From assembly GCA_024695225.1 (NCBI GenBank), contig JAILIO010000227.1:1-33342 (forward strand): DNA of 33,342 bases, read 5' to 3'. The notes under the pieces are model-generated. The model worked only from the letters and a program-made list of their open reading frames with translations, had not been told where the DNA came from and did not search any database. Numbering within the stretch: position 1 is the stretch's first letter; each line of letters begins with the position of its first letter. The position numbers and the translations under genes were made by a program. Positions 17,056-24,291 of this stretch are shown here, one piece after another. This stretch comes from Lachnospiraceae bacterium (GTDB taxonomy: Bacteria; Bacillota; Clostridia; Lachnospirales; Lachnospiraceae).

Positions 17056-17861
17056 AAAAGAGGCTGGATGTTCTTTTGACAGAGCGTGGCCTTATGCCTT
17101 CAAGGGAACAGGCCAAGCGCATCATAATGGAGGGTATAGTATATGTGGAAGGCCAGAAGGAAGACAAGGCCGGAAGCACATTCCCGGAGGATGCGGATAT
17201 CGAAGTCAGGGGAGATACATGCCCCTATGTGAGCCGGGGCGGGCTCAAGCTTGAGAAGGCTCTCAAAGTCTTCGGGGTGAGCACCGAAAACAGGATCTGC
17301 CTGGACATAGGCGCTTCCACCGGGGGATTTACGGACTGTATGCTGAAGGGCGGCGCAGTAAAGGTATACTCAGTGGATTCAGGTCACGGGCAGCTGTCCT
17401 GGAGTCTCCGGTCTGACCCCAGGGTGGTGTGCATGGAAAGGACGAATTTCAGGTATTTCAAGCCTGAAGATATAGATGACAGGGTGGATCTGGCGACAGC
17501 TGATGTATCATTTATCTCACTGTCAAAGATACTCCCGCCGGCGTCTCAGGTGCTTAAAGACGGGGCAGACATGATATGTCTGATAAAGCCGCAGTTTGAG
17601 GCAGGCAGGGAGAACGTGGGAAAGCACGGCGTGGTCAGGGACAGCAGGGTGCATGAAGATGTGATCCGGAAAGTGCTTATTTACGCAAAAGAAAACCGGA
17701 TGTCTCCGGTGGGGCTGTCGTTTTCCCCCATAAAAGGACCGGAGGGGAATATCGAGTACCTGCTGCATCTGCTAAACTTTGAGACTGAGGAACCCTGCCC
17801 TGTGGATGAGAAGACGGTCAAAGAGACTGTCCTGAAAGCGGCGGAAGAGCTGAAGATATGA
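17052..17861 (+). CDS. tlyA: TlyA-family rRNA (cytidine-2'-O)-methyltransferase
   Basis: A 269-residue protein with an N-terminal S4 RNA-binding domain (KKRLDVLLTERGLMPSREQA) and a C-terminal FtsJ-like SAM methyltransferase domain. The domain motifs are CLDIGASTGGFTDCML, DSGHGQLSW and DLATADVSFISL. TlyA proteins methylate ribose of C1409 in 16S and, in some lineages, C1920 in 23S rRNA. They were earlier called hemolysins. The start overlaps the dxs stop. It is conserved here in the usual dxs-tlyA order. The 3' end shows an 8-bp direct repeat (GAAGATAT twice) spanning the stop, followed by a run of nine Ts with no hairpin. Confidence 0.94.
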   Translation: MKKRLDVLLTERGLMPSREQAKRIIMEGIVYVEGQKEDKAGSTFPEDADIEVRGDTCPYVSRGGLKLEKALKVFGVSTENRICLDIGASTGGFTDCMLKGGAVKVYSVDSGHGQLSWSLRSDPRVVCMERTNFRYFKPEDIDDRVDLATADVSFISLSKILPPASQVLKDGADMICLIKPQFEAGRENVGKHGVVRDSRVHEDVIRKVLIYAKENRMSPVGLSFSPIKGPEGNIEYLLHLLNFETEEPCPVDEKTVKETVLKAAEELKI

Positions 17862-17936
17862 AGATATGATTTTTTTTTGATAACGGCAGGGGTATTTAAG
17901 ACACAGACATTTTGGTGGCATCAAAAGATTGCGGAT

Positions 17937-18770
17937 ATGAAGAACTTTTTGATAATTGCAAATGAATACAAGGATCCGGAGGCTGCATACACCCGGCAGA
18001 TCATGTCCTATCTGGGAGAACACGGGGCCAGACGGGTCATTTCCATGCTGCTGGGGGATGAGAGCCGGGACCGCAAGATAGATATCCCCTACGGTATAGA
18101 GGCGATACTGGTTCTGGGAGGGGACGGCACCATGCTGCAGGCGGCGAGGGCTACCCAGTCTTCCAGAGTGCCCCTTCTCGGCGTAAATCTCGGCACCCTC
18201 GGCTATCTGACCGAAGTGGAGACCGATGACATCGAGAACGCCATAGACAGGCTTATGCGTGATGACTACGTCATTGAAGAGCGCATGATGCTGAAAGGTA
18301 TCGCAGGAGACCATGTGGGCAGCGCGCTGAACGACATCGTGGTCACCCGCACGGGAAAACTTCAGATCATCAGATTTGATGTATATGTAAACGGAATCCT
18401 TTTGAACAGCTTTGTGGCAGACGGTATCATATGCGCTACACCCACCGGCTCCACTTCTTATTCTCTTTCTGCGGGAGGACCGGTGGTTGAACCCGGAGCC
18501 CGGACAATACTGCTGACTCCCATCTGCGCTCACACCTTTCACTCGAGATCCATCGTACTCTCTCCTGAAGATGAGGTGGTGATCGAACTCTGCAAGGGGT
18601 CCGGCGACAGGACCCAGACAGCCGAGGTCAGCTTCGACGGGACAGACAACATCCCCTTGGAAGCAGGTGACAGGGTGACTATCACAAGAGCCGTGGAGAC
18701 GGCCAAGATCATAAAACTTTCCCAGGAGAGCTTCCTGAATGTTCTCAGCAGGAAGATGAGCGGAAATTGA
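17937..18770 (+). CDS. nadK: NAD kinase
   Basis: Phosphorylates NAD to NADP using ATP or polyphosphate. Diagnostic motifs are LVLGGDGTMLQAAR with the catalytic GGDG, GVNLGTLGYLTEVE, and ATPTGSTSYSLSAGGPVVEP. The ORF-track start is a TTG at 17877. The ATG at 17937 (MKNFLIIANEYKD) fits family N-termini and yields 277 residues. No strong SD precedes it, and the 75-bp gap after tlyA contains a T9 tract. Clostridia commonly have nadK between tlyA and argR-recN. Here argR is missing and recN follows directly. A short echo of the nadK 3' end (AGCGGAAAT plus stop) recurs at 18786-18800. Confidence 0.94.
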   Translation: MKNFLIIANEYKDPEAAYTRQIMSYLGEHGARRVISMLLGDESRDRKIDIPYGIEAILVLGGDGTMLQAARATQSSRVPLLGVNLGTLGYLTEVETDDIENAIDRLMRDDYVIEERMMLKGIAGDHVGSALNDIVVTRTGKLQIIRFDVYVNGILLNSFVADGIICATPTGSTSYSLSAGGPVVEPGARTILLTPICAHTFHSRSIVLSPEDEVVIELCKGSGDRTQTAEVSFDGTDNIPLEAGDRVTITRAVETAKIIKLSQESFLNVLSRKMSGN

Positions 18771-18839
18771 GGCATTGACGGGCTCAGCGGAAATAAGGAC
18801 TTTGTTTTTGTTTGAGAAAGGACGGTGATCTTTTAATAA

Positions 18840-20510
18840 ATGCTTCGTGAGGTACATTTGAAAAATCTGGCTCTGATAGAGAGTGCAGACATTACATTTA
18901 ACGACGGCCTGAACATAATGACAGGAGAGACCGGAGCCGGGAAATCCGTGATCATCGGCTCTGTTGCTGCAGCGCTGGGGGGACATGCGGACCAGAGCCT
19001 TATAAGACACGGCGCTGAATACGCCCTGATCGAACTCACCTTCGACACCGCGGGAGACCAAAGGGTCAGCGGGATGCTTTCGGAAATGGGTATCGATGAC
19101 GCAGGGGATGAAGTCCTGATACAGAGAAAGATATCGGAAAAGCGCAGCGTTATCAGGGTGAACGGTGAGACAGTCACCCTTAAAGCCATAAGATCCATAG
19201 CCCCTTACCTGATGGACATCTACGGTCAGAAGGAGCATCAGACATTGCTGTCTTCGGCTTCCCAGGCGGATGTGCTGGATTCCTGGGCAGGGGAGGAACT
19301 GTCCGGGCTAAAAGAGAAGATATCCGGCCTCTTCACGGAGATCAGAGGGATAAATGAAGAGCTTTCGGAGGAGGAGCGGGACGACCGCACAAGACAGAGA
19401 GAGGCAGATCTTGCTGAATACGAGATAAATGAGATAGACTCAGCAGATCTCAAAAAGGGTGAGTACGAAGAACTTCAGTAATATGTCAGGAAGGCCGGGA
19501 ACTCCGGCAGGATCAGGGAAGCCCTGGAAAAGGCGGTGTCCCTGTGCGAGGGGGACATGGTATCCGATGCCGTGAGGGCTGTAAGGGACGTGTCCGCTTT
19601 GGACCCCGGTGTGTCTGCCCTTGAAAGCGAACTGGAGGAGATCGATTCCCTGCTGTCCGATTTTATCAGGGAAGCCAATGATCAGATCGCTGATCTCTCC
19701 TTTGACCCAGAGGAATACGACCGGGCGGTGAAGAGGATGGACACCCTGAACCATCTGCAGGATAAATACGGAAACAGCTACGAGGCCATTATCTCCTACA
19801 GGGATGAGAGGGAGGAACTGTTAAATAAATTCAGGGACTGGGAGAATTACAGGGATAAGCTCCTTCAGAAAAAGAAAGAAATAGAGAAGAAACTTAAGGA
19901 TCTGTGTTCAAAAGCCCATGACATCAGGGTGAAGGCCGGGGAGGATCTGTCTGAACGTATGACTGACGCCATGAGAGGTCTTAATTTCCTGGATTCCAGG
20001 TTCAGGATAGACATACTCTGCGACAACAAGACCATCACCAGGACCGGCTGGGACACGGTGTGCTTTATGGTGTCCGTGAATCCCGGGGAGGATCTGAAAA
20101 GCGTTGCGGATACCGCGAGCGGAGGCGAACTATCCAGGATAATGCTGGCGCTTAAGACTGTCACCGCAGAGAAGGATGACGTGAGGGCCCTTATCTTCGA
20201 TGAGATCGACTCCGGCATAAGCGGCAGGACAGCTTTTAAGGTGTCTGAATCCCTGGGGGAGCTTTCAGGCGGCAGACAGATCATCTGCATCACCCATCTG
20301 CCCCAGATCGCAGCCATGGCAGATACCCACTTCCTCATAGAGAAGGAGACGGACAATACGGTCACCAGGACCCATATAAGGGAACTGGACGAGGAAGGAA
20401 GCCTTAAGGAACTGGCCAGAATGGTGGGAAGCGATGAGGAATCGGACGCAGCCCTGGAGAACGCCGCGGAACTTAGGAGGAAGGCGGCAGAGGTAAAGGG
20501 AAAGAAGTGA
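18840..20510 (+). pseudogene. recN: recN interrupted by an in-frame TAA (DNA repair protein RecN)
   Basis: RecN is an SMC-like ATPase for double-strand-break repair. The two ORFs in the track (18840-19481 and 19536-20510) are in the same frame. Between them is one TAA at 19479-19481 followed by an open frame that continues the protein directly (YVRKAGNSGRIREALEKAV). Together they span 556 codons, the normal RecN length. The first part holds Walker A (TGETGAGKSVIIG) and QKEHQTLLSS. The second holds the signature ASGGELSRIMLALK, Walker B region ALIFDEIDSGISG and THLPQIAAMAD. Neither part alone can form the ATPase site. Other genes here use TAA as a normal stop, so reassignment is ruled out. Recent loss, a sequencing error or suppression remain possible. 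Confidence 0.9.
19479..19481 (+). other. Premature in-frame TAA in recN
   Basis: This codon replaces a single residue in the coiled-coil part of RecN (EELQ-stop-YVRKAGN). One base change from CAA, GAA, AAA, TAC or TAT would produce it. There is no frameshift on either side. The ATG just after it (19483) is out of frame and runs only about 30 codons. The next in-frame start codon is a GTG at 19536 without a clear SD. Confidence 0.88.
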
Positions 20511-20555
20511 TCGGGATCCATGATCTTTATGGCGTATCGAAAGGAGTAGTGTGAT

Positions 20556-21044
20556 ATGGGGAGAAGAGACAAGGTCAATTATTACCTGGATCTTGCAGAG
20601 ACCGTTCTGCAGAGGGGAACCTGCTTGAGACGGCTGTACGGGGCAGTTATCGTGAAAAACGATGAGGTCATATCCACCGGGTATGTGGGGGCTCCCAGAG
20701 GCCGGAAGAACTGTACTGATATGGGATACTGCGTGAGACAGAAGATGCAGATACCCCGGGGGGAGAGGTACGAACTGTGCAGGAGCGTACACGCCGAGGC
20801 CAACGCCATTATTTCCGCTCCCAGGTCCGAGATGATAGACGCGGATATATACCTGGTGGGGAAGGAAGCAGATACCGGGGATTATGTAAAAAATGCTTCC
20901 AGCTGCTCCATGTGCAAGCGCATGATAATAAACGCCGGGATCAAGAGGGTGATCGTGCGGGACACCAGGGATGATTACAGGGTCGTGAACGTGTCCGACT
21001 GGGTTGAAAATGACGAGTCACTTGAAGGACAGAAGGGTTACTGA
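20556..21044 (+). CDS. dCMP deaminase-family protein
   Basis: Zinc-dependent cytidine/deoxycytidylate deaminase fold. dCMP deaminases convert dCMP to dUMP for thymidylate synthesis. The catalytic His-Ala-Glu is in SVHAEANAI, and the remaining zinc Cys pair is in SSCSMCKRMIINAG. The usual Pro of PCxxC is replaced by Ser here. The N-terminal segment RGTCLRRLYGAVIVKND and the insert containing CTDMGYCVR resemble ComEB/dCMP deaminase rather than CDA. Length (162) is normal. A good SD (AAAGGAG) precedes it. It lies 45 bp after recN, where spoIVB and spo0A usually follow in spore formers. The exact substrate is inferred. Confidence 0.88.
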   Translation: MGRRDKVNYYLDLAETVLQRGTCLRRLYGAVIVKNDEVISTGYVGAPRGRKNCTDMGYCVRQKMQIPRGERYELCRSVHAEANAIISAPRSEMIDADIYLVGKEADTGDYVKNASSCSMCKRMIINAGIKRVIVRDTRDDYRVVNVSDWVENDESLEGQKGY

Positions 21045-21050
21045 TATACT
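21022..21050 (+). promoter_or_regulatory. Candidate glgA promoter overlapping a 15-bp palindrome
   Basis: TTGAAG (21022-21027) and TATACT (21045-21050) are separated by 17 bp and would start transcription near 21057, ahead of glgA. The perfect palindrome ATACTAT-T-ATAGTAT at 21046-21060 covers the -10 and start site, a typical place for a repressor operator. The -35 lies inside the 3' end of the deaminase gene. Confidence 0.5.
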
Positions 21051-21116
21051 ATTATAGTATTTATCATTCGCGTTATCCGGCGATGTTTACGGAGAGATCT
21101 GAGTGGGAGGTTTTAC

Positions 21117-22562
21117 ATGAAGAAAATACTTTTAGTTGCTTCCGAGGGAGTCCCGTTTATAAAGACAGGTGGACTTGCCGATGTTATCGGTTCCCTCCCA
21201 AAGGATATTGACAAGAGATATTTTGATGTTCGTATAATCCTTCCGAAATACATGTGCATGCACAGTGAGATGGTGGATAAACTGAACTATGTCACGAATT
21301 TCTACATGGATTTCAATTGGAAGAATGTTTATGTGGGTATTTTTCAGGCGGAGTCCGACGGCATCACATATTATTTCATAGATAACGAGTCCTATTTCGG
21401 CGGCGGCAGGCCCTACGGCGACGATCCCATTTACGAGATCGAGAAGTTCGCATTTTTCTCAAAGGCCGTGCTCTCTGTGCTGCCTGTCATAGATTTCAGA
21501 CCGGACATAATCCATTGCAACGACTGGCAGACCGGACTGATACCGGTATATCTCAAGGAAAGGTTTGCAGGCGGTGAGTTCTACAGGGGAATAAAGACCA
21601 TAATGACCATCCACAACCTGAAATTCCAGGGGAAGTGGGACATCAAGAAGGTCAGGGAGATCACGGGACTGCCCGCCTCCTATTTCACTCCGGACAAGCT
21701 TGAAAGCTATACGGATGCCAATCTGCTGAAGGGCGGGATAGTCTTTGCCGATGCGGTCACCACGGTCAGTCCCACCTATGCGGAGGAGATCAAAACCAAC
21801 TTTTACGGAGAGGGCTTGAACGGCATACTTGCAGCCCGGGCAAACGACCTGAGAGGTATCCTGAACGGCATAGATTACGATGAATTCGATCCTTCCAAGG
21901 ACACAGCCCTGACAAAGCGCTACGACGCCATCAATTTCCGGAAGGAAAAGGGCAGGAACAAGGTGGCGCTGCAGAAACAGCTGGGGCTGGAGGTGAGTGA
22001 GGACATAATGATGATCGGCATCGTGTCCAGGCTCACGGGGCAGAAGGGATTTGACCTGGTGGCTTATGTCATGGATGAGCTGTGCCGGGACAAAGTCCAG
22101 ATAGTGGTGCTGGGATCCGGGGAAGAGCAGTATGAGAACATGTTCAGGCACTATGACTGGAAATATAACAATAAGGTCTCTGCAAATATTTATTATTCCG
22201 ACGACCTGGCTCATAAGATCTACGGTTCCTGTGACGCATTCCTGATGCCTTCACTGTTTGAGCCCTGCGGGCTTTCACAGCTGATATCCTTAAGGTACGG
22301 CACAGTGCCCATTGTCAGGGAGACAGGCGGTCTCAAGGACACGGTGGAACCTTATAACGAGTATGAGAGCACCGGAACTGGCTTTTCATTTGTAAATTAC
22401 AACGCCCATGAGATGCTTTCCACCATCAGGTATGCGGAACGCATCTATTATGACAAGAAGAGAGAATGGAACAAGATCATCGACAGGGATATGGCTGCCG
22501 ATTTTTCCTGGAAGCAGTCTGCCGCAAGGTACCAGGAGATGTATGACTGGCTTATTGGATAA
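21117..22562 (+). CDS. glgA: Glycogen (starch) synthase, ADP-glucose type
   Basis: GT5-family glycosyltransferase that adds glucose from ADP-glucose to glycogen. The N-terminal ADP-glucose-binding KTGGLADV is at residues 16-23. ITIHNLKFQG-like sequence (MTIHNLKFQGKWD) and the second Rossmann domain motifs GIVSRLTGQKGFDL and PSLFEPCGLSQLISLRYG follow, then ETGGLKDTVEPYN. The 481-residue length is normal. SD GGGAGG lies about 6 nt before ATG. Other glg genes (glgB, glgC, glgD) are not in the window. The stop codon directly abuts the next start (TAAATG), suggesting co-translation with the flippase gene. Confidence 0.96.
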   Translation: MKKILLVASEGVPFIKTGGLADVIGSLPKDIDKRYFDVRIILPKYMCMHSEMVDKLNYVTNFYMDFNWKNVYVGIFQAESDGITYYFIDNESYFGGGRPYGDDPIYEIEKFAFFSKAVLSVLPVIDFRPDIIHCNDWQTGLIPVYLKERFAGGEFYRGIKTIMTIHNLKFQGKWDIKKVREITGLPASYFTPDKLESYTDANLLKGGIVFADAVTTVSPTYAEEIKTNFYGEGLNGILAARANDLRGILNGIDYDEFDPSKDTALTKRYDAINFRKEKGRNKVALQKQLGLEVSEDIMMIGIVSRLTGQKGFDLVAYVMDELCRDKVQIVVLGSGEEQYENMFRHYDWKYNNKVSANIYYSDDLAHKIYGSCDAFLMPSLFEPCGLSQLISLRYGTVPIVRETGGLKDTVEPYNEYESTGTGFSFVNYNAHEMLSTIRYAERIYYDKKREWNKIIDRDMAADFSWKQSAARYQEMYDWLIG

Positions 22563-24221
22563 ATGGGCAAAAAGAGCGGGAATTCCGGTTTTATAAAGCA
22601 GGCCGGCATACTCGCCGTATCCGGAATAATTGTACGCATAATAGGCATACTGTACAGGAGCCCCCTGGCTGCCATAATAGGTGATGAGGGGAATGGCTAC
22701 TATGGGTATGCCTATAATATTTATACGAACATACTTCTGATCTCTTCCTACAGCATTCCCTCAGCCATGTCCCGCGTCATGGCGGGAAAACTGGCCAGGC
22801 GGGAATACAAGAGCGCCAAGCGTTTGTTAAATGGCGCTTTTATTTATGTTCTGATAGTTGGGAGCCTGGCGGCTGCCTTTGCATGGTTTGCAGCTCCGTA
22901 CCTGGTGGTGTCAAACGCGGTTCCCGTGCTGAGGATATTTGCGCCTACCATATTCCTGTCAGGGCTTTTGGGAGTGCTCAGGGGATTTTTCCAGGCCCAT
23001 CGTTCCATGGTGCAGACTTCGGTCTCACAGATACTGGAACAGCTTATGAACGCAGCCATAAGCGTTGGGGCAGCCTGGTTCTTTGTGAACAGTGCTGCCA
23101 TGACCCTTGGGTCCGGGGCGGGGGAGGATACTGCAAGAGCAGTGAGAGGGGCGGCGGGTTCCGCCATCGGAACCGGCGCCGGAGTGCTGATAGCCCTCTT
23201 GTTCATGAGCCTCATGTATTACTTAAATCGTGATTTTATTAATAAAAGAGTAAGTAGAGATTTAACTTATGATGATGAATCATATCCGGCGATATTGAAG
23301 GAGATATTCCTGGTGGTGACTCCTTTCATATTGAGCACATTTATATACAACTGTCTCACGGCTGTGGATCAGACGGTTTATTCAAGGATAATGATAAATG
23401 TCAGAGGTCACGGAGAGGCTGAGATCGCCACCTTGTACGGTATTTTTTCAGGGAAGACTATAGTTTTGAGAAATATACCGGTGGCCATCGCATCTGCGGT
23501 AAGCGCTGCGGTGATACCTGAGGCTGCAGCCGCCTGGGCTCTGAACGACAGGGAGAAGACTGAAGCCAGGACAGGGTCTGCAGTCAGGATCACAATGCTG
23601 GTGGCTATCCCCTGTATGGTGGGGCTCATGGTGTTATCGAAACCCATAGTCACGCTGCTCTTTCCACAGAGGGCATCCATAGACACGGCATCCCGTCTTC
23701 TGACAGCCATCGGTATAACGGTCATACTGTATTCGCTTTCCACGATCACAAACGGTGTACTGCAGAGTGTAGGTATGGTGAACCGCCCGGTGGTGCACGC
23801 TGTGGTGGCCCTTGTGATACAGTTTGGCATTCTGGAAGTTCTGCTCAGAAAGACCGATCTGAATCTGTATGCCCTGGTCATAGCAGATATAGCCTATTCA
23901 CTTATAATGTGCATTCTGAACGGGATATCCATAAGGAGAAATCTGGGATTCAGGCAGGAAGTGAAGAATACGTTCCTGCTTCCCCTGCTTTCTTCCGCAG
24001 TCATGGGCGTTGCAGCTATCGGCGTATATCTTCTTTTGGATCATATCACCGGATCGAATGCTGTTTCACTTTTCGCAGCGGTGGCTGTCTCCATGGTTGT
24101 TTATCTGCTCATCATGGTGTGGTCCGGAGCTGTGGGAGAAAGCGAGCTGTCCAGATTCCCCGGCGGTAAGAAACTGTCAAAGCTTTTGATCCGCAGAGTG
24201 GGTGACAGCAAAGAGGAGTGA
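22563..24221 (+). CDS. MurJ/SpoVB-type MOP-superfamily flippase (polysaccharide/lipid II export family)
   Basis: A 552-residue polytopic membrane protein with about 14 predicted hydrophobic segments. Family features are an N-terminal GNSGFIKQAGILAVSGIIVRIIG helix and the segment GDEGNGYYGYAYNIYTNILLIS, typical of the SpoVB/YtgP group of Firmicutes. Members flip undecaprenyl-linked wall precursors or act in spore cortex formation. Which role applies cannot be told from sequence, and sporulation genes were not seen nearby. A patch at about 23215-23285, coding a loop after a membrane segment, is clearly more AT-rich than the surroundings. The last codons (GDSKEE-stop) are the first unit of a 16-bp tandem repeat that continues beyond the gene. 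Confidence 0.9.
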   Translation: MGKKSGNSGFIKQAGILAVSGIIVRIIGILYRSPLAAIIGDEGNGYYGYAYNIYTNILLISSYSIPSAMSRVMAGKLARREYKSAKRLLNGAFIYVLIVGSLAAAFAWFAAPYLVVSNAVPVLRIFAPTIFLSGLLGVLRGFFQAHRSMVQTSVSQILEQLMNAAISVGAAWFFVNSAAMTLGSGAGEDTARAVRGAAGSAIGTGAGVLIALLFMSLMYYLNRDFINKRVSRDLTYDDESYPAILKEIFLVVTPFILSTFIYNCLTAVDQTVYSRIMINVRGHGEAEIATLYGIFSGKTIVLRNIPVAIASAVSAAVIPEAAAAWALNDREKTEARTGSAVRITMLVAIPCMVGLMVLSKPIVTLLFPQRASIDTASRLLTAIGITVILYSLSTITNGVLQSVGMVNRPVVHAVVALVIQFGILEVLLRKTDLNLYALVIADIAYSLIMCILNGISIRRNLGFRQEVKNTFLLPLLSSAVMGVAAIGVYLLLDHITGSNAVSLFAAVAVSMVVYLLIMVWSGAVGESELSRFPGGKKLSKLLIRRVGDSKEE

Positions 24222-24265
24222 CAGCAAAGGGGAGTGACAGCAAAGAGGAGTGACAGCAAGGAGGA
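24202..24265 (+). repeat. 16-bp tandem repeat (4 units) at the flippase gene terminus
   Basis: GTGACAGCAAAGAGGA occurs at 24202, 24218, 24234 and 24250 with one or two substitutions per copy, and a partial fifth copy follows (GTGACA). The first unit lies in the coding end of the flippase gene and the second contains its stop codon. The array fills most of the gap to the convergent rqcH gene. Confidence 0.92.
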
Positions 24266-24291
24266 GTGACATGGCAGCATATTTCAGACGT

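Noticed and set aside
17870-17878. T9 tract after tlyA as an intrinsic terminator
   Set aside because: No GC-rich stem precedes the T run, only an 8-bp direct repeat.
17772-19238. 488-residue minus-strand ORF over tlyA, nadK and recN
   Set aside because: It opposes three well-supported genes and has no recognisable domain.
19479-19481. TAA reassigned as a sense codon
   Set aside because: dnaG, nusB, glgA and the first CobW gene all end in TAA at the expected protein length, so TAA is a normal stop here.
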